A stretch of 9,138 nt of DNA, taken from NCBI GenBank assembly GCA_017885385.1, contig JAFNGF010000129.1, positions 17,340-26,477 on the forward strand. Reading direction: 5' to 3'. This stretch comes from Planctomycetota bacterium. Its GTDB lineage: Bacteria; Planctomycetota; Phycisphaerae; Sedimentisphaerales; Anaerobacaceae. Shown here piece after piece: positions 1 through 6,581 of the stretch. A model generated the notes under the pieces. It did not search any database and was not told the DNA's origin. It saw only the letters and a program-made list of their open reading frames with translations. The stretch's first letter is position 1; each line of letters opens with the position of its first letter. The translations under genes were made by a program, and so were the position numbers.

Positions 1-12
1 GCGATTGTTTAG

Positions 13-89
13 CCCCGCCATTTATGGCGGGGTCTTTCGTTTCGCAATTTATTGCGGGGTTACCAGACCCGTGTTGCACACGGGGTCTG
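13..89. repeat. Three consecutive short hairpins downstream of flgH
   Basis: Three separate palindromes follow the flgH stop codon. The first (13-32) has a perfect 8-bp stem, CCCCGCCA/TGGCGGGG, with loop TTTA. The second (43-56) has a perfect 6-bp stem, CGCAAT/ATTGCG, with a 2-nt loop. The third (64-89) pairs CAGACCC and GTGT with ACAC and GGGTCTG around a 3-nt loop, with one bulged G at 82. None is followed by a T-run when read in the direction of flgH, so they are not classical intrinsic terminators. They could still protect the mRNA 3' end, or they may be dispersed repeats. Confidence 0.7.
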
Positions 90-719
90 TTAAAACGGCC
101 ACACAATATCGAATATGCGTCCGAGCCAGCCCGGTCTTGTGTATGGCGCGGAGACGCCGCCATTTCGGCTTGCAATGTGGAAATTTGCCACCTGCTCGCT
201 CTTGACGGTGTTGTCAAATGCGATATCGCTCGGCCTGACTATGCCGCTAACCTCAATGGTTTGTGTGTCGCCGCCAATGTCACGGTCGCGCATTCCCATA
301 ACCACGAGGTTGCCGTTCGGCAAAACGTCCATCACGACTACCGTGACGCGGTCGACAAAGCTGCGCTCATCTTTGTAATCAGCCTTGCTCTTTAGCTCGT
401 TGGTAGATTCGGCTTCCATTGTGAAACCAGGCATACGCGGCAAAAGATTATGCCCCGGGGTCGTTATTCCCAGCTCCCCGTCAAAGTTGCTTGACCTGTC
501 GGTCTCCTTTTTCAGATCTCTTTTTGCCTTGTTATCGATCTTACTATCCTCGGTGATTTTGATTGTCAAAACGTCGCCTATTTTGTGGGCCACGTCGTCT
601 GCGTACAGGTCCTTCATATTCTTATCTCTCTTGGCCCAGATGGAACCTGCCTGCGAGCACGCAGCGACACAAAGTAGCAGGGCTGCTGAGCCCAGCACGA
701 AGGCATATCTATTTTTCAT
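90..719 (-). CDS. flgH: FlgH, flagellar L-ring lipoprotein
   Basis: This encodes the 209-residue subunit of the L-ring, the outer-membrane bushing around the flagellar rod. The N-terminus is a lipoprotein signal: a Lys/Arg start, a hydrophobic core at residues 6-19 and a VAAC lipobox with Cys21 as the lipidated residue. SIWA follows shortly after (residues 26-29). The conserved FlgH core includes HKIGDVLTIKI (residues 45-55), VVVMDVLPNGNLVV (127-140), EVSGIVRPSDI (156-166) and the aromatic C-terminus PGWLGRIFDIVWPF. Length is close to the usual 220-230 residues. The ATG at 719 is chosen because AGGGAG lies 5 nt upstream and the signal peptide begins there; the frame stays open further upstream into flgA. 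It starts 11 nt after the flgA stop, so the two are co-transcribed. No flgI is visible before the window edge. Confidence 0.97.
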   Translation of the reverse strand: MKNRYAFVLGSAALLLCVAACSQAGSIWAKRDKNMKDLYADDVAHKIGDVLTIKITEDSKIDNKAKRDLKKETDRSSNFDGELGITTPGHNLLPRMPGFTMEAESTNELKSKADYKDERSFVDRVTVVVMDVLPNGNLVVMGMRDRDIGGDTQTIEVSGIVRPSDIAFDNTVKSEQVANFHIASRNGGVSAPYTRPGWLGRIFDIVWPF

Positions 720-724
720 TGTTT

Positions 725-730
725 CTCCCT
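725..730 (-). promoter_or_regulatory. Ribosome binding site of flgH
   Basis: AGGGAG on the minus strand, 5 nt before the ATG at 719. It falls just after the flgA stop codon and decides the lipoprotein start over an upstream in-frame start inside flgA. Confidence 0.75.
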
Positions 731-1918
731 TCAGAGGATGGGTTCTACAGTTCCGTCTTCGTTGACCCTGCATAAGATCATGCGTTGCGAGTCCAAGTTT
801 CGCACTTTTATGTGCTCTCCAACGCGGCCATCCTGCAGTGTCTTTCCCATGGCCGTTACGACAAGTCCCGGCATCTGGAATCGAATGACAACACTCTCGT
901 TGCGCCCAATGCGAACCGCAGTCTTTGCTGCGTCCAGCGTGTCCGCATCAATCACCGTATTTGCCGGCAGCCGACGCCGGGCAACAAGTCCATAAGGCGG
1001 ACGCCAATTCGCAGGCTCAGGATAGTCGCAAACAACGCTTTCAATCTTGACGTTCTCGGCAGTGATCACGGTGCCGGCGGCAATCTGAGCGAGCGTCACC
1101 GCCCGGCGAGAGTTGTACTTGAACCGCAAGGCAACCTCACGCGTCGCTAACTCTTTGCCGTCGGCGACGACGACAATGCGAACCTTGGCCTGGTTTGTCT
1201 GGCCCGTTTCAATCAATTGCGGCGAGAATTTGACGTCCTTACTCGGGCCGGCCAAGATTAAATCCGGGGGTATCCGTACCGGCTCCCACTGACAAGCCGA
1301 CGCATTCGACAATTCCTGCTTTCGCAGGAATGACGTCACCCCCGCGAAAGCGGGGGTCAGGGCTGAGCCGGCGGGCGGATTATTTTCGGATTCCCGCAGA
1401 GCGGGGTCCCTCAAAAAGGATTTTGCGAGCTCAACAAATCTTTCGCCTTTGATGATCTGCTGCTGTTGTTTTACCGTGACCGTCTTCGCACCGGTTAATG
1501 TCACTTTCTGGGCTGGGATGCCGTTACAGGCTAATCTACTCAGGATTATTGACCTTTCTACGATGACTTTCTGCCCCGGCACTGAAAACCGGCCCAACAG
1601 AATGCTGCCGGCTTTGGCTGCCAGCGAGTCATCGCCGGGGTCCCCGCTCCCCGAGCAGGGGGGCTGATCGCCCTGCGGGAGTAAGCGGATTATGGCGACC
1701 TGACCCAGTCTCAAATAGTCGTCGTTGATGGTGATCTCTCTGGGCAGGTAAATCTCCAGAGCGCCACTGAGCTCGCCGAATGGGGCAGCATTTTTCTGCA
1801 GGCCTGCCCTGAGCTCGGTCGAAGGGTCATCAGCCTGGCTGTTTGATGAGCCCTGACAAAAGTGGGCTGATGTCACCAAACAAACGATTATAATCACACC
1901 GGCCGCTCTGGCGCTCAT
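731..1918 (-). CDS. flgA: FlgA, P-ring assembly chaperone with repeat-derived inserts
   Basis: FlgA is a periplasmic chaperone that helps FlgI assemble into the P-ring. The 395-residue product starts with a Sec signal (hydrophobic residues 7-18) and ends in an SAF-type domain and C-terminal beta region (about 273-395), including VTLAQIAAGTVITAENV, LVARRRLPANTVIDADTL and KVRNLDSQRMILCRV. E. coli FlgA is about 219 residues, so this one is very long. Part of the excess comes from palindromic repeats translated in frame: residues 31-38, 86-93, 171-176 and 188-203. These stretches are rich in Pro, Gly and Ser and do not look like FlgA. The frame is intact throughout, so a functional protein is possible. 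The ATG at 1918 lies 9 nt after the flgG stop at 1928 and has only a weak AGGA site. The C-terminal half makes the family call secure; the effect of the inserts is unknown. Confidence 0.93.
   Translation of the reverse strand: MSARAAGVIIIVCLVTSAHFCQGSSNSQADDPSTELRAGLQKNAAPFGELSGALEIYLPREITINDDYLRLGQVAIIRLLPQGDQPPCSGSGDPGDDSLAAKAGSILLGRFSVPGQKVIVERSIILSRLACNGIPAQKVTLTGAKTVTVKQQQQIIKGERFVELAKSFLRDPALRESENNPPAGSALTPAFAGVTSFLRKQELSNASACQWEPVRIPPDLILAGPSKDVKFSPQLIETGQTNQAKVRIVVVADGKELATREVALRFKYNSRRAVTLAQIAAGTVITAENVKIESVVCDYPEPANWRPPYGLVARRRLPANTVIDADTLDAAKTAVRIGRNESVVIRFQMPGLVVTAMGKTLQDGRVGEHIKVRNLDSQRMILCRVNEDGTVEPIL
1312..1357. repeat. Paired inverted palindromic repeat inside flgA
   Basis: Two perfect 8-bp hairpins lie head to head. 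ATTCCTGC/GCAGGAAT with loop TTTC (1312-1331) is followed by ACCCCCGC/GCGGGGGT with loop GAAA (1338-1357). The 6-nt spacer GACGTC is itself palindromic. The whole 46-nt block is thus an imperfect inverted repeat, laid out like a REP doublet. It is read in the flgA frame as residues 188-203 (TPAFAGVTSFLRKQEL). Related hairpins lie in the flgD upstream region. Confidence 0.85.
1393..1405. repeat. Short palindrome inside flgA
   Basis: The stem CCCGC/GCGGG has a 3-nt AGA loop and lies about 35 nt from the paired repeat at 1312-1357. It is read as residues 172-176 in the stretch RDPALRES. The core resembles a single arm of the neighbouring element. The stem is short, so its membership in the same family is tentative. 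Confidence 0.5.
1642..1661. repeat. GC-rich palindrome inside flgA
   Basis: CCCC-GCTC, a 3-nt CCC loop, then GAGC-A-GGGG: an 8-bp stem interrupted by one bulged A. It is read in frame as residues 86-93 within QPPCSGSGDPGDD, a low-complexity stretch between two FlgA-like segments. Confidence 0.6.
1807..1826. repeat. CCCTTCGAC...CTCAGGG-type repeat inside flgA
   Basis: The minus strand reads CCCTTCGAC, CGAG, CTCAGGG. This matches from memory a short imperfect palindrome (CCCTTCGACAAGCTCAGGG-like) seen between genes in many environmental bacterial genomes. Here it is translated as residues 31-38 (the DPSTELRA stretch), just after the signal peptide and before the first FlgA-like segment. Confidence 0.65.
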
Positions 1919-1927
1919 AATGGGTTC

Positions 1928-2713
1928 CTACCTTACTATACCGGTTGCTGTTCGAAGCATATCGTCCCCAGCCTTTATTGTCCGGGAGTTTGTCTCGTAT
2001 GCTCGCTCAGCGGCTATGAGGTTGACAAGCTCGGTTACCATTTGGACGTTGGATTTTTCCAGGAATCCGGATTGGATCGAGCCGAAACCGCTTTCTCCCG
2101 CCGTGCCGGTTGTGGGCGTACCGCTGGCTGCGTTCTCTGCCAGCAAATTGTCTCCTTCGCTGGACAGACCCGACGGATTAGGGAATCGGACTAATTGAAT
2201 AGTGCCCACCACGGATGTGGTTCCGGCCGCGTCAGTAACATTGACGCCGCCGTCTTTTCCAATATCAATAGAGGTAGCATCTATTGGAACGCTAATGGCT
2301 GGTTCTATCGAATATCCGGTGGTGGTAACCAGTTGGCCGTTGGCATTTGTCTGCAGCGCACCGTCACGGGTGTACCTGATGTCACCATTGGGCAAAGTTA
2401 CCTGAAAGAACCCGTCGCCTCTAATCGCTATGTCGAGTTTCCTGCCGGTATTTTGAAACTCTCCGGGCGTAAAGACCTTTGTAGTCGAAGCGGCACGGAC
2501 TCCACTGCCTATCTCTAGACCTCCGGGCGAAGTTACACCGGCAGCCACTTCCGTGCCGGATTCCCTCAGCCTTTCATAGAGCAAATCTTGAAAGTCGACC
2601 TGACTCCGCTTGAAACCCGTGGTGTTGATGTTGGCCAGATTGTTGGCAATCACATCGACCAGCATTTGCTGGGCCGTCATACCTGTTGCTGCCGTAGAAA
2701 ATGCTCTTAACAT
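1928..2713 (-). CDS. flgG: FlgG, distal rod protein
   Basis: FlgG forms the distal rod, the straight drive shaft that crosses the P- and L-rings. The 261-residue length matches E. coli FlgG (260). Residues 1-35 carry the flagellar rod N-terminal motif (AATGMTAQQMLVDVIANNLANINTTGFKR). Residues 46-75 include the FlgG-type segment ending GLEIGSGVRAAST, and residues 91-125 hold the shared rod/hook core (LDIAIRGDGFFQV, YTRDGAL). The C-terminal coil at about 216-259 includes GFLEKSNVQMVTELVNLIAAERAYE and SRTIKAGDDML. The start at 2713 is favoured by AGGAG 9 nt upstream and by family alignment; an in-frame GTG at 2743 would place that site inside the gene. It follows flgF by 43 nt. Confidence 0.98.
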   Translation of the reverse strand: MLRAFSTAATGMTAQQMLVDVIANNLANINTTGFKRSQVDFQDLLYERLRESGTEVAAGVTSPGGLEIGSGVRAASTTKVFTPGEFQNTGRKLDIAIRGDGFFQVTLPNGDIRYTRDGALQTNANGQLVTTTGYSIEPAISVPIDATSIDIGKDGGVNVTDAAGTTSVVGTIQLVRFPNPSGLSSEGDNLLAENAASGTPTTGTAGESGFGSIQSGFLEKSNVQMVTELVNLIAAERAYETNSRTIKAGDDMLRTATGIVR

Positions 2714-2722
2714 ACCATTTTT

Positions 2723-2727
2723 CTCCT
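2723..2727 (-). promoter_or_regulatory. Ribosome binding site of flgG
   Basis: AGGAG on the minus strand, 9 nt before the ATG at 2713. It supports that start over the upstream in-frame GTG and over an out-of-frame ATG at 2718. Confidence 0.7.
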
Positions 2728-2756
2728 GATTTGCAACGGCCACACGTGCAAAGGCG

Positions 2757-3488
2757 CTAACCTGCGGCTACACTGAGTATGCTGCTGGAAGCTTCTTTTT
2801 GAGCCGTGATGAATTTCATATTCGCTTCGTAAAGCCTGGATACGATTGTCATATTTACAAGCTCGTCAATCATCTTGACATTGGATGCCTCCTGATAGCC
2901 TTGCTTGACCACGATATTTTCGGCGACAGTGGGTTGTATATCTTCGGGCATACGATAGCAGCTTGATCCCACCGGCACCAGTTTCTCCTGGTTGTCCGCG
3001 AAATCCGCCAATCTGAATTTGCCTACGGCGGTTCCAGCCGCGCTGATACTTCCGTCACCGGCGACATTTAGCTGTGAAGGTCCAATCGTAGTGGGCACGG
3101 TGATTGGTCCGGCTTGGCCTGCTACGATTCTGCCGTCGGAATTCACAATCTGGCTATTCTGATTGATGTGGAATGTGCCGTTGCGGGTATAGAGCGGCCC
3201 GTCCGGCGTCTCTATAACGAACAATCCTTTGCCGAACAGCGCAAAATCTAGTGGGCGTCCCGTCTCGACGATGTGGCCTTGGGAAAAATCAAACGCCGCC
3301 TCAGCAGTAACGCTCCCATTAGATTGCTCTTGGGCGCCGGATTGCTGAGCCTTGAGAGTCTCCGTGAAAACGCTGCACCTGCGCTTATAACCGACCGTGC
3401 TTACGTTGGCCAGATTATGCGCAATGATATCAAAGTCCTGGAGTAACGCATCCACACTGGCGCTGATTTGCTCTATGCTATCTGCCAT
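2757..3488 (-). CDS. flgF: FlgF, proximal rod protein
   Basis: This 243-residue rod protein is close to E. coli FlgF (251). Residues 8-37 hold the rod N-terminal motif (LLQDFDIIAHNLANVSTVGYKRR). Residues 73-104 hold the FlgF/FlgG core (IVETGRPLDFALFGKGLFVI, then LYTRNG). The C-terminal coil at about 198-240 includes GYQEASNVKMIDELVNMTIVSRLYEANMKF. FlgF is preferred over a second FlgG because of the length, the shorter middle region and its place directly before flgG. Assignment among rod paralogues carries some doubt. The ATG at 3488 is chosen over an upstream in-frame start (3611) because AAAGGAG sits 6 nt before it and the rod motif begins there. The start is one base after the PilZ stop codon, so translation is probably coupled. 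Confidence 0.93.
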   Translation of the reverse strand: MADSIEQISASVDALLQDFDIIAHNLANVSTVGYKRRCSVFTETLKAQQSGAQEQSNGSVTAEAAFDFSQGHIVETGRPLDFALFGKGLFVIETPDGPLYTRNGTFHINQNSQIVNSDGRIVAGQAGPITVPTTIGPSQLNVAGDGSISAAGTAVGKFRLADFADNQEKLVPVGSSCYRMPEDIQPTVAENIVVKQGYQEASNVKMIDELVNMTIVSRLYEANMKFITAQKEASSSILSVAAG

Positions 3489-3489
3489 T

Positions 3490-4794
3490 TTAGACTCCTT
3501 TGGCGGCTGCGGATTCGGCAAGTTCCTGTTGCACTGCCTGTCTGCTGTCGAGACCTGCCGGAGTTTTTTTGCCCGGGGCGGCTTTTCTCGGCGAAGCTGC
3601 ATTGGTGGCACGGATTAGTTCGTCGACATCTGAGTCACTGAGTCCCACCAGCTCCACTGCTATTGACAGACCATTTTCTGCGGCTTTGGTGTGTCTGACC
3701 ATTCCGATATCTTGCACTATTTTTGATGTCACTGTTTTGCGCCCTTTTGGCGGAGCTTTGTCCGGATATTCCCGTTCATTTTCGTTCAGCGCCAATATCA
3801 CCAATACTCTATCGCCTATATTCACTTGCAGCGGTGCTTCCAATCGCAGACCGGGGCCGGCCAGCTCAGTGACAACGGCGGGTACAAATTCCGGTGCGCC
3901 CCAGGAACGTGCCTTGCCGTTGGCCGATGCCCGTGCTACTTTTGAACCCTTTTTGCTGCGATTGGCCTTCTGCATCAGCGGCCTTGTGAACGGAAAATGC
4001 GCGATAAAGGCGGGTCTGTTTACCGAGACGCGCAGGAAACGCCGACGATTGATAAACCGAACATTCTCACTGTGATTCAGTACCAGTATATCGCCGGTGC
4101 AGTTGACCACCGAGGTGTCAAACTCAAGAACCGAGGTGCCGAAATAATACCGTACGCGCCAATACTCCCCCAGCATACTGTGTACCGGCACCGCCAATTT
4201 CATCGCAAGCTCAATCTCATCGTTTTTCAGGATGACGCCGTCGATACTTGCCGAACTGCGTGCTTTGCGGCGAGTGACATGAACGGTTTTGCCTATTGGG
4301 ATTTGCCGGCTGCTCAGCTTCTTCGGGCCGGCGGCTGAGCCAATTAAAGTTGTAGGCTGAAAGCCGAGCTTTTCGCGCAGGAAAGAAAGCTCCGCTCTTA
4401 ACTGGTCGGCTTCTTCGGCTGGCCGCTGGTTCTCAAGCCCTTGTTCGAGCAGTCTGGCCGCTCCACGATCGAACGCATCCTGCATGGTGAAAATGGCGTC
4501 GCGTCGTTTGAGCCGACTTTTGCCGACCACGTCAATGAGAATCTGGCGTTCGCGCACGCTCAGGCCTCTGTTGTCGGCCTGTTCAAAAAACAAGTGCTCC
4601 GCAACTGTTTTTTCGTGTATCACTCGATTGTAACTAACCCATAAAAGGAGCCCAGCTAATAGAGTCAACGCCGTCATGGTAGCCATCAGAAACCAGTGCT
4701 CAGCCACGAAGCTGGTGTCAAACCGCCTCGTGGCTTCCAACCGCTCAATCGGCGTCAGCGCTAGAAAAATGCTGTTTAGCCCTTCTGTGACCAT
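3490..4794 (-). CDS. Membrane-anchored PilZ-domain protein in the flagellar operon
   Basis: This 434-residue protein has one predicted membrane helix near the N-terminus (residues 34-55, WFLMATM to WVSY). A helical region at about 79-143 follows (LSVRERQILIDVV, AFDRGAARLLEQ, then a coiled-coil-like stretch). A YcgR-like N-terminal beta domain (about 165-245) leads into a PilZ domain from about 249. The PilZ arginine motif is present (R251 and R255 in NRRRFLR). The second motif, normally DxSxxG, is degenerate: E310-L-A312-G-P-G315. PilZ domains bind cyclic di-GMP and can brake flagellar rotation, but the changed motif makes binding uncertain. A basic linker (277-296) interrupts the domain. It starts 15 nt after flgE with no clear ribosome binding site and abuts flgF. 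A motility-control role is inferred from context. Confidence 0.85.
   Translation of the reverse strand: MVTEGLNSIFLALTPIERLEATRRFDTSFVAEHWFLMATMTALTLLAGLLLWVSYNRVIHEKTVAEHLFFEQADNRGLSVRERQILIDVVGKSRLKRRDAIFTMQDAFDRGAARLLEQGLENQRPAEEADQLRAELSFLREKLGFQPTTLIGSAAGPKKLSSRQIPIGKTVHVTRRKARSSASIDGVILKNDEIELAMKLAVPVHSMLGEYWRVRYYFGTSVLEFDTSVVNCTGDILVLNHSENVRFINRRRFLRVSVNRPAFIAHFPFTRPLMQKANRSKKGSKVARASANGKARSWGAPEFVPAVVTELAGPGLRLEAPLQVNIGDRVLVILALNENEREYPDKAPPKGRKTVTSKIVQDIGMVRHTKAAENGLSIAVELVGLSDSDVDELIRATNAASPRKAAPGKKTPAGLDSRQAVQQELAESAAAKGV
3495..3501 (-). promoter_or_regulatory. Ribosome binding site of flgF inside the PilZ gene
   Basis: AAAGGAG on the minus strand, 6 nt before the flgF ATG. It forms part of the codons for the last residues of the PilZ protein (AAKGV), so ribosomes finishing the PilZ gene uncover the flgF start. 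Confidence 0.8.
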
Positions 4795-4809
4795 AGCTGT
4801 CGTAGTCTA

Positions 4810-6489
4810 CTACCTGATAAGGTTGCTCAATTCTTGCAGGATAGCATTGGCGACTTTTATAGTTCTGGCATTAGCCTGAAAGCCGTTTTGGGCTTCAATC
4901 AGATTCACAAATTCGGTTGCTACATCTGTGTTGGATTTTTCCAGTGCCCCTGCGTGAACTATGCCCGCGCCACCGGTCATAGCCTGGGTGACGACCGCTT
5001 CTCCGGAGTTGGCTGAAGGAACGAGGTATCCGCCGCCCATGTTTTCCAGGCCGGATGGGTTCTGGAATAATACTATCTGCAGAACCGCGATGTTTTTCTT
5101 GATGCCGTTGGAGAATGCGCCGATGACCACGCCTTCGTCATTGACCGATACAGCAGAAAGTCTGCCCGCGCCATAACCATCCTGTTCTCTGGCTACAGCG
5201 GTAGACGTGCCGGCAAATTGCGTCAGGCCGTCAAACTTGCCCACGGTGCCCAGCTCCAATCGGATGGTTTGCGGGTTCGCAGTATCATGTCCAAATGTTA
5301 TTAGAAACTGGGCCGGGTCGGAGCTGCTTAAGCCGGTAAAGGAACCGTCGGCGGCGTCAAAAGTTATGCCTTCGATTCGCCTGTCTGTTGCGCCTATCTG
5401 GCTGATATTGCCGGTGATGGTAGTCAGCACCATATCCCAGGCGCCGACAGTATCTGTTCGCACAAATGCAGCGGTCAGAACGTGTTTACCTCCCTGCGAG
5501 TCGTAGACGGTAATATTAACACTCTTGAATTCTTCCCCACCGACAGTGGTTATCTCGAAGTATCCCGGCGTCGTCAGCGAATCAGTACCGCTGGCCGTTT
5601 TCTGGTATGCCAGCTGGATGTCTGTTCGGCTATAACCGCTTGAGTCGTCCGTAATGCTTATCTGGCCGTTCACTAAAGACGCAGTTGCGCCATTAAGAAC
5701 GTTTGTGTTAAGATAGTTGATCAGTTCGCCGAGAGTCGTATTCCCGTTGACCCCGGTAAACGAGTTACTTATTGCAGTTCCATCTGGCTGAAAACCTGTG
5801 ATAGTAATCGATGCGGTCTCACCTGCACCAAAACTTCCGCCGAATTGGTCGAGCTGGTCAATTTCTGTGACCCCCGTAACTGTCGTACCACCATTCTGAG
5901 TGTATGTTATGTTCGATGATATTACTTGTGTTTGCGCCGGTGATGAGGCGTCGGCGCTCAGATTGCCGGAGACTACAATTTTGGAGGTGGCGTTTGCCGG
6001 CATCGCGACGTCATAAGGGACGTGAATATTGCTGACTCCGGGAGTCTGAAAGCCCTCCACTTCACCCGCTGAGCCGAGGCGCTGGACGCGATAGCCGGTC
6101 GCAGGGTCGACCAGAGTGGAGTCCTCGTCAACCGCAAGCGCCCCGGCGCGGCTGTAAACGTTCTGCTGGCCGTCACTGAGGACGAAATAGCCTTGTCCTT
6201 CGATGGCTAAATCAAGAGGGTTGCCTGTGGTCACGATGTTGCCTTGTGCCATGTTTGGTGATATTCCGCTTATGGCGACGCCGCTACCCATATATTGCGG
6301 GTTGGTGCCGCCAACGTTCGCCGTCGGCTGCGATGCCTTTTTTATCGTTTCACTGAGCAGCTCAGAGAAGGTTATTCTGCTGGTTTTGAAAGCGGTGCTG
6401 TTGACGTTGGCAAGGTTGTTGCCGGCGATGTCCAGCATTTTTTGATGGGCTTGCAGCCCGGTAACTCCAGATGACAGCGCGAAACTCAT
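4810..6489 (-). CDS. flgE: FlgE, flagellar hook protein (enlarged)
   Basis: FlgE polymerises into the hook, the flexible joint between rod and filament. The 559-residue product has the hook N-terminal motif (residues 5-40, LSSGVTGLQAHQKMLDIAGNNLANVNSTAFKTSRITF). The core at 83-105 reads GNIVTTGNPLDLAIEGQGYFVL, and the FlgE D2-type region (about 308-450) includes VNITVYDSQGGKHVLTAAF and WDMVL. The C-terminal coil at 515-558 includes ALEKSNTDVATEFVNLIEAQNGFQANARTIKVANAIL. It is about 150 residues longer than E. coli FlgE (402). Much of the extra length is a block at about 183-305 whose 225-295 part resembles the flagellin IN motif (TASITITG, TLGELINYLN, ISITDDSSG). The ATG at 6489 has AAGGAG 8 nt upstream. 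It lies 92 nt after flgD. Confidence 0.97.
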   Translation of the reverse strand: MSFALSSGVTGLQAHQKMLDIAGNNLANVNSTAFKTSRITFSELLSETIKKASQPTANVGGTNPQYMGSGVAISGISPNMAQGNIVTTGNPLDLAIEGQGYFVLSDGQQNVYSRAGALAVDEDSTLVDPATGYRVQRLGSAGEVEGFQTPGVSNIHVPYDVAMPANATSKIVVSGNLSADASSPAQTQVISSNITYTQNGGTTVTGVTEIDQLDQFGGSFGAGETASITITGFQPDGTAISNSFTGVNGNTTLGELINYLNTNVLNGATASLVNGQISITDDSSGYSRTDIQLAYQKTASGTDSLTTPGYFEITTVGGEEFKSVNITVYDSQGGKHVLTAAFVRTDTVGAWDMVLTTITGNISQIGATDRRIEGITFDAADGSFTGLSSSDPAQFLITFGHDTANPQTIRLELGTVGKFDGLTQFAGTSTAVAREQDGYGAGRLSAVSVNDEGVVIGAFSNGIKKNIAVLQIVLFQNPSGLENMGGGYLVPSANSGEAVVTQAMTGGAGIVHAGALEKSNTDVATEFVNLIEAQNGFQANARTIKVANAILQELSNLIR

Positions 6490-6507
6490 TTTTATTTCTC
6501 CTTAGTC

Positions 6508-6525
6508 CCGCCATACGTCTGGCGG
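6508..6525. repeat. Hairpin in the flgD-flgE gap
   Basis: A perfect 6-bp stem, CCGCCA/TGGCGG, around the 6-nt loop TACGTC. It lies just upstream of the flgE ribosome binding site, so in the transcript it could influence flgE translation or mRNA processing. The stem shares CCGCCA/TGGCGG with the hairpin at 13-32. Confidence 0.6.
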
Positions 6526-6542
6526 ATAAAATTGAAAGTGCC

Positions 6543-6569
6543 GATCCCAGTTCCACCCTTAGCGGGATC
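6543..6569. repeat. GATCCC inverted repeat in the flgD-flgE gap
   Basis: GATCCC and GGGATC form a 6-bp inverted repeat separated by 15 nt, 13 nt downstream of the flgD stop. No T-run follows on the minus strand, so it is not a clear terminator, and flgE would be expected to share the flgD transcript. Confidence 0.45.
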
Positions 6570-6581
6570 TCCGTATGCTTG

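Noticed and set aside
13..89. Intrinsic terminator for the flagellar operon
   Set aside because: The hairpins are good, but none is followed by a T-run on the minus strand.
731..1918. flgA as a pseudogene broken by repeats
   Set aside because: The frame is open from signal peptide to the conserved C-terminus with no stop or frameshift, so disruption is not supported.
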